This document shows, piece after piece, positions 27,160 through 35,261 of a stretch of 64,000 nucleotides of DNA (position 1 is its first letter; the number at the start of each line of letters is the position of its first letter). The notes under the pieces were generated by a model that was given only the letters and a program-made list of their open reading frames with translations, was not told the DNA's origin and did not search any database. The translations under genes and the position numbers were made by a program. The stretch comes from Phycisphaerales bacterium UBA5793 (GTDB taxonomy: Bacteria; Planctomycetota; Phycisphaerae; Phycisphaerales; UBA5793), in the NCBI GenBank assembly GCA_002418285.1, contig DIDT01000063.1, positions 62,001-126,000 on the forward strand, in the 5' to 3' direction.

Positions 27160-27199
27160 CGCTCCTCTCGTGCCACTGTGCCGGGAGGAGCGTTTTTTA
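27160..27199 (+). terminator. Rho-independent terminator
   Basis: CGCTCCTC (27160-27167) and GAGGAGCG (27185-27192) form a perfect 8-bp stem with a 17-nt loop, followed at once by six T residues (27193-27198). It ends the small secreted-protein transcript; the T tract touches the bioF stop codon of the opposite strand. Confidence 0.8.
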
Positions 27200-28381
27200 T
27201 TGCTGCTGGTCCCAGTCGAATGACGCCAGCGAGCGGAAGAGCTGGTCGAGATCATCGTCCGTCAACTCACAGTGGAGACTCAGTCGCACGCGCGATGCAT
27301 TCGGCGCCACGGTTGGTGGGCGAATGGCCGGTGCGATGATATCGCTCGCTCGGAGATGGGCGGACAGAGCGATGGCGCGCTGGGCAGAGCCGACAACGAT
27401 GGGGATGATCGGAGTGGGATCCATCGGCGTGGCGAGACCGAGTTCGTTGAGGCGGAGTCGCACGAGATGCACTAGTGCCGCCATTCGGGTGCGGCGCCGC
27501 GGCTCGGCATCGATGACATCGAGCGCGGCCTCGATGGCCGCAGCCTGGAGCGGCGAAGATGCGGTTGTGTAGATAAACGGGCGGGCGGCGTTGATGAGCC
27601 ACTCGATGACATCGACGGGCCCGGTCACGACGCCGCCAAGGGAGCCGAGCGCTTTGCTGGCTGTTGAGATGGTGATGTCGGCAAGTCCTGCAGCGTCGAG
27701 CCCCTCGCCGCGTTCGCCCAGCACGCCGGTGGCATGCGCTTCATCGAGGATCAGTGCCGCGTCGTGAGCATCGCGCAGCTCGGCGAGGCGCGGCAGGTCG
27801 GCGCAGTCACCATCCATGGAAAAGACTGCATCGCTCACGATGAAGCGGGCGGCATCGGGTTTTTCGATTTGGTGGTCGGCAAGCAACGTGGAGAGCCGGT
27901 CGAGGCGCCCATGAGGGAAGGTGCGCATCGTTGCGCCGGTTGCGGTGGCGAGACGTCCGCCGTCTATCAGGCTGGCGTGGCAGAGTTTGTCGAGGACGAG
28001 CAGATCTCCGGGCTGGGGAATCGTCGAGAGCACGGCGAGATTGGCCACGTAACCGGTGGGGAAGAGGAGGGCCGCCTCGGCATGTTTGAACTTTGCGAAG
28101 CGCCGCTCCAGAGCGGCGTGGATCGGCAGCGTGCCGCTGACCAGCCGACTCGATCCACTTCCCACGCCCCAGCGAGCGGCTGCATCGCGCACGCAGTCGA
28201 TGAGCAGCGGGTGCCGGGAGAGCGCGAGGTAGTCGTTGCTTGACAAATCGATGGTGCGAGGGAGTGCGACTTTGACCTCGTCGCGAATCGTGAGTGATCG
28301 CCAGTTTGAGGAGTCGCGCCGCTCACTGACCAGCGTGCGGATCCGCTGGAGCCAGTCTGGAGAGCGCCGTGGTTGGTTCAT
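27197..28381 (-). CDS. bioF: 8-amino-7-oxononanoate synthase BioF (or close alpha-oxoamine synthase)
   Basis: 394 residues from the ATG at 28381; a GTG 13 codons upstream is possible and neither has a good ribosome binding site. This is a PLP-dependent fold-type I enzyme of the alpha-oxoamine synthase family: LSSNDYLALSRHP near the start, GSGSSRLVSGTLPIHAALE at 74-92, LDEAHATGVLGERGEG with D213 and H216 over the cofactor, and the Schiff-base lysine K243 in TISTASKALGSLGG. BioF condenses pimeloyl-ACP or -CoA with alanine, the first step of biotin ring assembly. KBL (glycine C-acetyltransferase) is the main alternative; the short length and FPTGYVANLAVLST favour BioF. No other biotin gene is in the window, though the biotin carrier accB is at 51404-51874. 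Confidence 0.82.
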   Translation of the reverse strand: MNQPRRSPDWLQRIRTLVSERRDSSNWRSLTIRDEVKVALPRTIDLSSNDYLALSRHPLLIDCVRDAAARWGVGSGSSRLVSGTLPIHAALERRFAKFKHAEAALLFPTGYVANLAVLSTIPQPGDLLVLDKLCHASLIDGGRLATATGATMRTFPHGRLDRLSTLLADHQIEKPDAARFIVSDAVFSMDGDCADLPRLAELRDAHDAALILDEAHATGVLGERGEGLDAAGLADITISTASKALGSLGGVVTGPVDVIEWLINAARPFIYTTASSPLQAAAIEAALDVIDAEPRRRTRMAALVHLVRLRLNELGLATPMDPTPIIPIVVGSAQRAIALSAHLRASDIIAPAIRPPTVAPNASRVRLSLHCELTDDDLDQLFRSLASFDWDQQQ

Positions 28382-28455
28382 GGAAAAATGTAGCGAGCTT
28401 CCATCGAGGGACGAGGGCACGCCGTTGACTGAAACGTGATGAGTCCGAGGCTCGA

Positions 28456-28845
28456 TCAGAACCGTGATGGACTGCGGGCCGCAGTGGTCTCGACGATGGG
28501 CACGTCCCGCCCGCCGGCGTGCCCAACCCGCCCATCGACCTTTCCGTCGCCCGTGGGATCCACTCGATCGACTCGCTCCTTCATGAGGCGACCGGCTTTG
28601 AACTTGACGGATGACTTTGCCGGAACTTCGACCTTGGCGAGCGTCTTGGGATTCTGCGCCACTCGGGGGGCGCGTCGCTTGACCTCGAAGACGCCGAAAT
28701 CGCGCAACTCGATTCGGTGGCCGTTGCCAAGCTCCTCAACGATCAGATTGAGAAACTCCTGAACGATGGTCTTCACCGCCACGCGCTTCTCTTTGGTGCT
28801 CTCAACGACTCCATCGATGAGATCCTTCTTGGTCACGTTCGGCAT
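28456..28845 (-). CDS. HU/IHF-family DNA-binding protein with C-terminal tail
   Basis: 129 residues from the ATG at 28845, preceded by AGGGGG; the open frame reaches 29085 but only this part is conserved. MPNVTKKDLIDGVVESTKEKRVAVKTIVQEFLNLIVEELGNGHRIELRDFGVFEVKRRAPRVAQNPKT is a standard HU/IHF fold, with the R-x-x-R-x-x-x-N-P-x-T beta arm that kinks DNA. HU ends near residue 93; here about 36 further residues follow (DPTGDGKVDGRVGHAGGRD...), polar and presumably flexible. A promoter candidate lies at 29044-29072, implying a leader of roughly 190 nt. Confidence 0.92.
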   Translation of the reverse strand: MPNVTKKDLIDGVVESTKEKRVAVKTIVQEFLNLIVEELGNGHRIELRDFGVFEVKRRAPRVAQNPKTLAKVEVPAKSSVKFKAGRLMKERVDRVDPTGDGKVDGRVGHAGGRDVPIVETTAARSPSRF

Positions 28846-29168
28846 GTGATGCGCCCCCTTCCAGGGATCTGAGTCGGCAGCCGGCCGGAACGGATGTGGG
28901 CTCGCACTTCCCTCTCCCGGAAGCCCCGTGGTGGCCACGCGAGGGGCTTCATAGGAGAAACACCTGATTGATCGGTCGGCCGCGCCAGGACGGGACGGGT
29001 TCTGGAAGCGTCGAATGGCCGGGACGATCGCACAACTCCTGTCAGTATGGCGTGTTGAATCGAATCCGTCAAGGGGGAAGGCCAAGAGAAAACAGGCAAT
29101 CTACCAGTTTTTGTGGGGGGAAAAATGTTGGATTTTTCTGCAACTCGCTCAGTTGGAGCTTCGGAATA
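28846..29168. other. Intergenic region between HU and the small lipoprotein
   Basis: 323 bp holding the HU promoter candidate (29044-29072) and an A/T-rich patch at 29090-29150. I see no gene and no strong terminator for the lipoprotein gene that ends at 29169. Confidence 0.5.
29044..29072 (-). promoter_or_regulatory. Sigma70-type promoter candidate for the HU gene
   Basis: On the minus strand TTGACG (29072-29067) and CATACT (29049-29044) are separated by exactly 17 nt; five of six and four of six bases fit the consensus. It is about 200 nt upstream of the HU start. Confidence 0.45.
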
Positions 29169-29561
29169 TCACCGTGATGCGCCGGACTGCAGCGAGCGGA
29201 CAGTGATCTGAGTCGAGTTGCGCGGCCGCCCATTGGAATCGGACAGCCGGTCGTTTTGCCTGATTTCAAAGGCTCGGAACCCCATTCGAGCGGGCGGCGC
29301 TCCGACGGAGAACCGCTGGTCGTTCCGGCCATACTCCCAGTCTTCCCAGCTGAAACCGGGCGGAAGTCCGCGTTCGGCGAGCATCCGCTGCATCTCCGGA
29401 GTCGCAAACAACAATGCGCGATCGTGATGTCCTCTGGGGCCGGGAACGGCTTGCTCGGATGTCGGCATGGACGTTTCCCTCGTCATCTGTGGACGAGTCG
29501 AGGCGCATCCCGTGAGGAGCGCGGCGACAGCGCACGCAAGAACGGCTCTTGAATTCATCAT
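29169..29561 (-). CDS. Small lipoprotein of unknown function
   Basis: 130 residues from the first of two adjacent ATG codons (29561), with GGAG 6 nt upstream. MMNSRAVLACAVAALLTGCASTRP is a clear type II signal peptide with lipobox LTGC (Cys19). The mature part contains MQRMLAERGLPPGFSWEDWEYGRNDQRFSVG, which recalls a protein-protein interaction segment but matches no family I know. It probably sits in the inner leaflet or outer membrane facing the periplasm. The gene is transcribed away from the GNAT-trpF pair. Confidence 0.65.
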   Translation of the reverse strand: MMNSRAVLACAVAALLTGCASTRPQMTRETSMPTSEQAVPGPRGHHDRALLFATPEMQRMLAERGLPPGFSWEDWEYGRNDQRFSVGAPPARMGFRAFEIRQNDRLSDSNGRPRNSTQITVRSLQSGASR

Positions 29562-29719
29562 CTTCTTCTCCTGCCGGAATGATACAACGCCCGGGCCGCG
29601 GCCAGCCGCCCGCCTTTTCAGCCTCTCATTGCCGGTGGTCCGCGGTACTCGAAGCTGGATGATGCCGGATGGAAACATCACCGTGGCCAAGTCGCAGCAG
29701 TGTGTGGCTATTGTTGATC

Positions 29720-30556
29720 ATGGAACTGCCGGTTATCGGAGGACGAGGCGCCGCGACACGTGAGACCCTTGTCCGAGCGTTACGCAAAGGGCACCTCGAA
29801 CTGACGCGCTCGGTCGCGGCCGAGGCGGAGTCCATCGACGGGGCGGTGGCCTTTATCACACCGGATTTCGAGAAGCTCGCGGCGGCCAACTGCGCGCGCG
29901 ATGTGCATTGCCCGGAAGGTCAGTCAATCGGGAAGGTGCTTGACGGCATCGTCTCCCATTTCACCGAACATCATGCGACGTGCTCGCTCCTCGCGCCGAC
30001 GGCAGCGCGATTTGATGATGCATGGCATAGCGAACTCCAGCGACTGGGGTATGCGCCACGGCGTCAGTCGCTGATGCTGATGGGTGCCCGGACCGAGGCG
30101 GCGGATTGCCCGACAGGATGGCAGATCATCTCCGCCCGGGCGGCGGTGGCGGCCTATCGAGCGCTTCTCGAGGCTCATTTCAAGATCGAGAGCGGTTCGA
30201 ATGAGCAGGCGAGAGGGGCGGCGAATTGTGAAGTTGGCTTTCTCGACGCCGATGCGCTCGATGTCCTGGTGGCAAGGAAGGATGGCCGCGTGGTCGGTTG
30301 CATCGGCGCCGTGACTGTCGCCGAGTTCGGCATTCTGCGGGGCCTCTACGTCAGTTCTGATGTCAGTCGAAAACTGGTCACCGAGACGCTGCTCTGGCAC
30401 GTGCTCGATCTCGCCAAGCGCTCACAGTTTCGCCAGGTCATCGCAGCGGTGGATGAATCAGATTCAGACGCGCGCACGGCATTTGCAGGAATCGGCATGA
30501 ATCCCATCGAGACCATCGAAACATACGTCCGCCCAGGCGTGGAGATCAGCCCGTGA
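29720..30556 (+). CDS. GNAT-like acetyltransferase
   Basis: 278 residues if the ATG at 29720 (MELPVIGGRGAATRETLVRAL) is used; an ATG at 29669 would add 17 residues; neither start has a visible ribosome binding site. The C-terminal half has the GNAT layout: LVARKDGRVVGCIGAVTVAEFGILRGLYVSSDVSRKLVTETLLWHVLDLAKRSQ, where a beta4-like strand is followed by the acetyl-CoA loop region, then DARTAFAGIGMNPIETIETYVRPG as the final strand pair. The canonical Q/RxxGxG/A is poorly kept, so the enzyme may be divergent. The substrate is unknown. The stop overlaps the trpF start by 4 nt (GTGA), so both are co-translated, though nothing ties it to tryptophan synthesis. Confidence 0.55.
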   Translation: MELPVIGGRGAATRETLVRALRKGHLELTRSVAAEAESIDGAVAFITPDFEKLAAANCARDVHCPEGQSIGKVLDGIVSHFTEHHATCSLLAPTAARFDDAWHSELQRLGYAPRRQSLMLMGARTEAADCPTGWQIISARAAVAAYRALLEAHFKIESGSNEQARGAANCEVGFLDADALDVLVARKDGRVVGCIGAVTVAEFGILRGLYVSSDVSRKLVTETLLWHVLDLAKRSQFRQVIAAVDESDSDARTAFAGIGMNPIETIETYVRPGVEISP

Positions 30557-31191
30557 GCGGACGCACACGAATCAAAATCTGCGGCCTTCGAACGGAGCGC
30601 GACGTACTCGCCGCAGTGGAGTCCGGCGCGGATGCGGTGGGTTTCGTTTTCGCGCAAGCCTCGCCGCGCTACATCGAGCCGGAGGCGGCTGCGGATCTCG
30701 TGTGTCTGCTTCCGCCATTTGTTGAGGCCGTGGGGCTCTTTGCGAATGAAAAGGCGATGGATGTGTGTGAGCTGGCGAGCGAAGCCTGCGTCGGTTTTGT
30801 GCAATTGCACGGCCAAGAAGATCTGAAGTGCGTCGCGAGAGTCCGCGAGGAGTTCGCGGTGATCAAGGCCGTTCAGTTCGACGACGAGGCGATGCGCCAA
30901 TGGACCAAGACTGATGACATCGACATGCTGCTCGTCGACGGTTCGGACGGCGGTCAAGGGACCGCGTTCGACTGGGGCGCACTGGCCGCGCAGCGGCACT
31001 CCATCCAGGCGCCGCTCATGCTTGCCGGCGGCCTGACGCCTGACAACGTGGCTGAGGCGATCCGGGGAATCCGACCGTACGCCGTTGATGTTTCCAGCGG
31101 CGTAGAACGCGAGCGAGGCGTCAAGGATCCCGAATTGATCCGGAGATTCTGCGAAGCTGTCCGAGTCGCCGATCAGCCTTCGAACGACTAA
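30553..31191 (+). CDS. trpF: Phosphoribosylanthranilate isomerase TrpF
   Basis: 212 residues, normal length, starting with GTG 30553. The TIM-barrel family motifs are all present: RIKICGL with catalytic C10 at the end of strand 1, AVGFVFAQASPRYIEPEAA, VGLFANE, GFVQLHGQED, LLVDGSDGGQGTAFDW with catalytic D129, PLMLAGGLTPDNVAEAI, and AVDVSSGVERERGVKD as phosphate-binding loop. It converts N-(5-phosphoribosyl)anthranilate to CdRP in tryptophan synthesis. No other trp gene is nearby. Its TAA overlaps the stop codon of the convergent PEP-CTERM-like gene. Confidence 0.96.
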   Translation: MSGRTRIKICGLRTERDVLAAVESGADAVGFVFAQASPRYIEPEAAADLVCLLPPFVEAVGLFANEKAMDVCELASEACVGFVQLHGQEDLKCVARVREEFAVIKAVQFDDEAMRQWTKTDDIDMLLVDGSDGGQGTAFDWGALAAQRHSIQAPLMLAGGLTPDNVAEAIRGIRPYAVDVSSGVERERGVKDPELIRRFCEAVRVADQPSND

Positions 31192-31886
31192 GCGCTGCGC
31201 CGACGCCGGCCCGAACAACCGAACACTCCGCCCATGAACAGCAGCGCTGCCGTGGATGCATTCGGAATCACAAAGAGCTGATCCTGCGCGGTGGAGCTGG
31301 TCATCGCCAGGAGGTCGAGTCGCGGACCCGTGCCGTCGAGCGAGTCGAGCCAACTTTGAGTCATCAAGCTCAATGATCCCTCATCATCGATCTGAAAGAC
31401 GCCGTCGGTGAGATTCAGGCCATCGTCGTGCGTGATTTCCCAGACGGCCACCTGAAACGCGGCGGCGTCATTGTTCGTGGTGAACTGGGGGCTGTAGTAG
31501 CGACCAAAGAACTCGGCAAGCCGATCGGCGCGAGCGGCGCCCATGCCGGAACCGGGGATCGGCGAGAGATCAGCCGCGCGGGTCTCGTAGTCGTACGTGG
31601 ATCCATACGAGATGTGCTGATTGATCTCGATGCAATAAGTAGTGAACGCGCCGTCGGCGCCAGGGCCAGCGTAGTCGCCGCCCAGACGCGTCCAGAGGAA
31701 GCTGCCGGCGCGTGTTCCATGGAACGATCCACCAGAGTCGAGAGAGTACTCGATGCTCCGCCCGGGCGTGATTTCGTCAAAACGTGCCGTGATCACATCG
31801 GCGCTCGCAAAACTGGATATCGCCAGCGTGGTTCCGAGAACGGCGGCGGCCTGGAGGCCACGAGTTGATTGGCTCTTGGTGCGCAT
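31188..31886 (-). CDS. Secreted protein with PEP-CTERM-like C-terminal anchor
   Basis: 232 residues from the ATG at 31886 (AGGAG about 10 nt upstream). An N-terminal signal peptide (LQAAAVLGTTLAISSFASA) is followed by a domain of about 170 residues with CIEINQHISYGSTYDYETRAADL and AAAFQVAVWEITHDDG, features seen in choice-of-anchor-type surface proteins. The end, FVIPNASTAALLFMGGVFGCSGRRRRSA, has the tripartite form of a PEP-CTERM-class sorting signal: short Pro motif (VIPN instead of V-P-E-P), hydrophobic helix, Arg cluster. Such proteins are processed by an exosortase and exported to the surface, often together with exopolysaccharide, and an envelope-polysaccharide cluster begins 250 bp away. 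No exosortase is in the window. Confidence 0.65.
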   Translation of the reverse strand: MRTKSQSTRGLQAAAVLGTTLAISSFASADVITARFDEITPGRSIEYSLDSGGSFHGTRAGSFLWTRLGGDYAGPGADGAFTTYCIEINQHISYGSTYDYETRAADLSPIPGSGMGAARADRLAEFFGRYYSPQFTTNNDAAAFQVAVWEITHDDGLNLTDGVFQIDDEGSLSLMTQSWLDSLDGTGPRLDLLAMTSSTAQDQLFVIPNASTAALLFMGGVFGCSGRRRRSA

Positions 31887-32137
31887 CGATTCTTTGCTCC
31901 TGTGCAACATGAGTGTGTCCATCCCCCAGAACAGAAAAACATTCCTCTGTGCGGGTCAAAACTACGATGCGAATCGCCGCGATGTCGGCAGATTAGCCTC
32001 AGCGCGAGGCAAGCGCGCGGGTTGTAACGATTGGGCAAACCAGTCAGGAAACGCGCACACGTTCACGGACGTTTCGCGCGTTGGTGGGATCCGGAACGGC
32101 TCCCGTAGGGGGACGATGCCGGCGAAGGAAGGTCGCG

Positions 32138-33370
32138 CTATTTCACGATGCGCTGGAACGTCTCTTCCAGTTGGCGCTGATTGGCCTTCCAGGAGAATTC
32201 GCCGAGGCTGGCTTCAAAGCCGGTGCGGGCGTCGCGCTCGATTGCTTCGGGGTGCTCGAGGTAGTGGCTCATCGCCTCGACGATCGTGTCGATGCGCTCA
32301 GGGTCGATGGTCTTTCCGCAGCGCACGCGACCGAGAATCTCCCCCATATCGCCGATGGGCGTCATCACGACGACACAGGCGTTGGCGATGGAGTCGTAGA
32401 ACTTACTGGGGTTGATGTAGCGGAAGTTGGCGTCGTTGAGGTAAGGCAGCACCGAAATGTGCATCTGCGCGTAGAGGTCGGGCATATCGGTCGTCGAATA
32501 GGCGCCGCTCAGGATGATTCCATCCCGATACGGCGCGATCGTGCGAGCAAACTCCTCCTCGTAGTACTCAGCCACTTTCCCTGCGAGTCGCAATCGCGCT
32601 CGATCAGGATACGTTGCGAAGACGCGGGCGAAGGCCTCGAGCAGTTCGTGCAAACCCGTGCCCTTGTAGACCGTACCGAGCCGGCCGAACATGACGGGCC
32701 CGCCGGCCCTCACTCCATCGAACTTGCCGTCCGGCCACACGCCAATGCGCTCGTCCCAGAGCGGTTGATTTCCGACGATGGTGACGTCGCGGCAGCCCCA
32801 GTGCTCGTACTTGTTCTTCTGCCAGTTGCTGGTGATCTGCACCGCCTGGGCCATGCGGCTGTAGCGGCGCTCCAGGCCGTAGATGATCGGCAGGAGCATG
32901 CGGCGCGGCCCGGTCCAGAAGCCGTAGATCTCCGGTTCGTGGGCATCGAAGATCACGGGCAACTTCAAACGCTTCTGGATCATCGGGATCATGGGACTGA
33001 GGTCCTGCCCGATGACTTTGACGGCGTCGAATGTTCCGGCGGCGATGCAATCGAATATTGCGCGATGCATCTTGCGGAAGTTCATGAAGTTCTTCGGCCC
33101 GCCCCAGCTTTTTGATCGCACGGGCACGCGATGGACGCGCACGCCGAAGTGGTCTTCATCTTCGGGCAGGATCATTTCGCGATTGACGGCGAAGACGGTT
33201 ACGTCATGGCCAAGATCGCGCAGCAGCCGCGCCTGTCCGCAGTAGCGGCCGTAGGTCCCCTGAAAGCGTTCGAAGGTGCGACTGATGCAGTAGGCGATGC
33301 GAAGTGGGCGAGGCGTCAAGAGCCCGCCCATGCCGGGTTCCGGCGCAGCACCAATGCTGGTGATCGTCAT
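32138..33370 (-). CDS. Family 4-type glycosyltransferase (GT-B fold)
   Basis: 410 residues from the ATG at 33370; a TTG three codons upstream is less likely. The N-terminal domain binds the acceptor (LRIAYCISRTFERFQGTYGRYCGQARLLRDLGHDVTVFAVNRE), with DAHEPEIYGFW in the middle. The C-terminal domain shows a Rossmann-like donor site: GRLGTVYKGTGLHELLEAFARV, GAYSTTDMPDLYAQMHISVLPYLNDANFRYINPSKFYDSIANACVVV, with a serine replacing part of the EX7E motif. It probably transfers an activated hexose during surface polysaccharide synthesis. It lies 21 nt downstream of the Wza-like gene in one transcript. Confidence 0.85.
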   Translation of the reverse strand: MTITSIGAAPEPGMGGLLTPRPLRIAYCISRTFERFQGTYGRYCGQARLLRDLGHDVTVFAVNREMILPEDEDHFGVRVHRVPVRSKSWGGPKNFMNFRKMHRAIFDCIAAGTFDAVKVIGQDLSPMIPMIQKRLKLPVIFDAHEPEIYGFWTGPRRMLLPIIYGLERRYSRMAQAVQITSNWQKNKYEHWGCRDVTIVGNQPLWDERIGVWPDGKFDGVRAGGPVMFGRLGTVYKGTGLHELLEAFARVFATYPDRARLRLAGKVAEYYEEEFARTIAPYRDGIILSGAYSTTDMPDLYAQMHISVLPYLNDANFRYINPSKFYDSIANACVVVMTPIGDMGEILGRVRCGKTIDPERIDTIVEAMSHYLEHPEAIERDARTGFEASLGEFSWKANQRQLEETFQRIVK

Positions 33371-33391
33371 GAGAGCCAACCGTCCGATGAA

Positions 33392-34240
33392 TCAGCGAAC
33401 GATAATGGTGCTTCGAGAGCCGCTGTCACCACTTCTGATGATGTCGCGTACATCGGGATAGAGGACGATGCCGCGCTCCATGTCAACAACCGTGCCGAAC
33501 ATCGTACTGATGAAGCGGAATGCAGAAGTCCACTGAGCCCGCTCGTTGGTTGGCACGAAGATGATGTCGCCGCGCTGAAGCGGGATATTGGAGGCCCAGG
33601 CTTCGCTGCTGGGGTTAAGCATGAGTTCGCGGTAGTCAAAGTAGCCGGCGGCCACCTGTTCTTCAGAGATGCGGCGAACGAGCACCATCTTGCGCAGCGA
33701 GGCGTCCAGGGTTGGACCGCCCGCCTCGGCAACGGCGTCGAGGATCGTCATGCCACGATCAAGCGGAATGCGCCCCTGCTTGGCCACCTGACCCATGACG
33801 CGGACGTACTGCTGCATCTGGCTGAGGAGGTTAACCGTGACGAATGGGTCGACGTAGAGGTCCTTAAGGCCGCTGACAATCTTGCGGCGGGCATCGGCGG
33901 TCGTGAGACCTTCCAGGCGCATGGAGCCGACGTAGGGATACTGGATACCGCCATCAGAATCGATGATGTATTCGCCGTCGAGATTGGGATCCTGAATCAC
34001 CTTGACGGCGATCCGGTCACCAGGCATGAGCGTGTAGGGAAGCGGCGTGCGATCGATGGGGCCGGCAGCAGCCTCGGCGCCCGGCTCGGGTGTGGGAGTG
34101 CCGAAACCCTCGCCTGTTGGCTTCAGCCGATCGGTGGGCATGTTGCACCCGCCGGCGAAGATGCTCCATGCGACCACGGCCAGCAATGCCGGCAGACGAA
34201 CGATTCCAATTCGGAAGAATCCATCCACGCGTGAGTTCAC
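33392..34240 (-). CDS. Wza-like polysaccharide export lipoprotein
   Basis: 282 residues from a GTG at 34240 with GGAG 8 nt upstream; longer in-frame starts lack a ribosome binding site and would bury the signal peptide. The lipoprotein signal is VDGFFRIGIVRLPALLAVVAWSIFAGGC, lipobox AGGC with Cys31. Then comes the Poly_export domain (YTLMPGDRIAVKVIQDPNLDGEYIIDSDGGIQYPYVGSMRLEG...DPFVTVNLLSQ) and an SLBB domain (QYVRVMGQVAKQGRIPLDRGMTILDAVAEAGGPTLDASLRKMVLVRR). Wza proteins form the outer-membrane pore for exopolysaccharide; the inner-membrane tyrosine kinase partner is not in the window. Confidence 0.9.
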   Translation of the reverse strand: MNSRVDGFFRIGIVRLPALLAVVAWSIFAGGCNMPTDRLKPTGEGFGTPTPEPGAEAAAGPIDRTPLPYTLMPGDRIAVKVIQDPNLDGEYIIDSDGGIQYPYVGSMRLEGLTTADARRKIVSGLKDLYVDPFVTVNLLSQMQQYVRVMGQVAKQGRIPLDRGMTILDAVAEAGGPTLDASLRKMVLVRRISEEQVAAGYFDYRELMLNPSSEAWASNIPLQRGDIIFVPTNERAQWTSAFRFISTMFGTVVDMERGIVLYPDVRDIIRSGDSGSRSTIIVR

Positions 34241-34432
34241 TCTCGTATCTCCGGTTGCGAGCCGCCGATCGACAGACGACGGGTCAAGCATTATTGCAGT
34301 CCATAAGCCCCGTGCAAGCCGCTCTTTCGAGCATTGGATCATCCCCACCCCCGTCGGCGGCCGATGCTGGGGAACGTCATTCACCCGTACAGAGTATCAT
34401 CCCGCCTCGACGCGGCAAGGTCGATTCTCACA

Positions 34433-35260
34433 ATGGATGAGCCAGTCGTGCGATCCGCACTAGTCTTACCCATCCTCGCATACCACAGTATCGACGAATT
34501 CGGCACGTCGATCTCAGTCGCACCTGAGGTTTTCCGGCGGCAAATGCGATGGTTTTCTGTCCACGGGTGGACGACGCTGGGGCTGGGCGACGCGGCCAAC
34601 CGCCTGCGTTCCGGCGGGAAGATTCCCCCAAAATCCTTTGTCCTGACCTTTGACGATGGCATGGCATCGCTGCTCACAGAGGCGGCGCCCGTGCTCTCAG
34701 AGCACGGTTTCCAGGCCGCCACGTTCGTGGTCACCGGGCTGGTTGGTCGCGAGCCCGTCTGGTATCGCATGCCCGCTCCATATCGGACGACGCCGCTGCT
34801 GGACCGCGCGGGGCTCGAGCAACTGGTCGAAATGGGATGGGAACTTCATCCACACACGCACGACCACCCCGTTCTCCCGCACCTGCCACTGGAGGTACAG
34901 GCCGACCAGATCGGCCGATGCCAGTCGCTCATCAGGGAGTGGTTCGGCCAGGCGGGCGGCGTGTTGGCATATCCATTCGGCCAGCTCAATGAAGACACCC
35001 GGCGGGCGATGAAACAGTGCGAGATGCGTGCGGGGGTCACGCTGCAGTTCGGCAGTCGGCATGATCCGGCGGATCCCTACGCGTGGCCGCGCATCGGTTC
35101 AGCGTGGTTCAAACGTTCGATCTTTCGCCAGCGTCTCGCCGTGACGGGCTGGCTCGAACGGTACGTGTCGATGCGCTCCCTCGTGAAGAAGGGGCGCGAG
35201 CGACACTTTCTCACCCCCACGGCGGAGACGACGCGCGGGCTCATCGACGTGCGCGAGTGA
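34433..35260 (+). CDS. Polysaccharide deacetylase (NodB-type)
   Basis: 275 residues from the ATG at 34433 (GCAAGG about 12 nt upstream). The NodB homology domain covers most of the protein: motif 1 LTFDDG with the catalytic and metal-binding Asp pair, motif 2 HPHTHDH with the metal-binding histidines, and motif 3-like AYPFGQLNEDTRRAM. The opening LPILAYHSIDEFGTSISVAPEVFRRQMRWF is typical of the group near exopolysaccharide loci. It removes acetyl groups from N-acetylhexosamines in a polysaccharide. No signal peptide is visible, so it may act on cytoplasmic or membrane-bound precursors. It is divergent from the Wza-like gene and convergent with plsY (stops 1 nt apart). Confidence 0.9.
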   Translation: MDEPVVRSALVLPILAYHSIDEFGTSISVAPEVFRRQMRWFSVHGWTTLGLGDAANRLRSGGKIPPKSFVLTFDDGMASLLTEAAPVLSEHGFQAATFVVTGLVGREPVWYRMPAPYRTTPLLDRAGLEQLVEMGWELHPHTHDHPVLPHLPLEVQADQIGRCQSLIREWFGQAGGVLAYPFGQLNEDTRRAMKQCEMRAGVTLQFGSRHDPADPYAWPRIGSAWFKRSIFRQRLAVTGWLERYVSMRSLVKKGRERHFLTPTAETTRGLIDVRE

Positions 35261-35261
35261 C

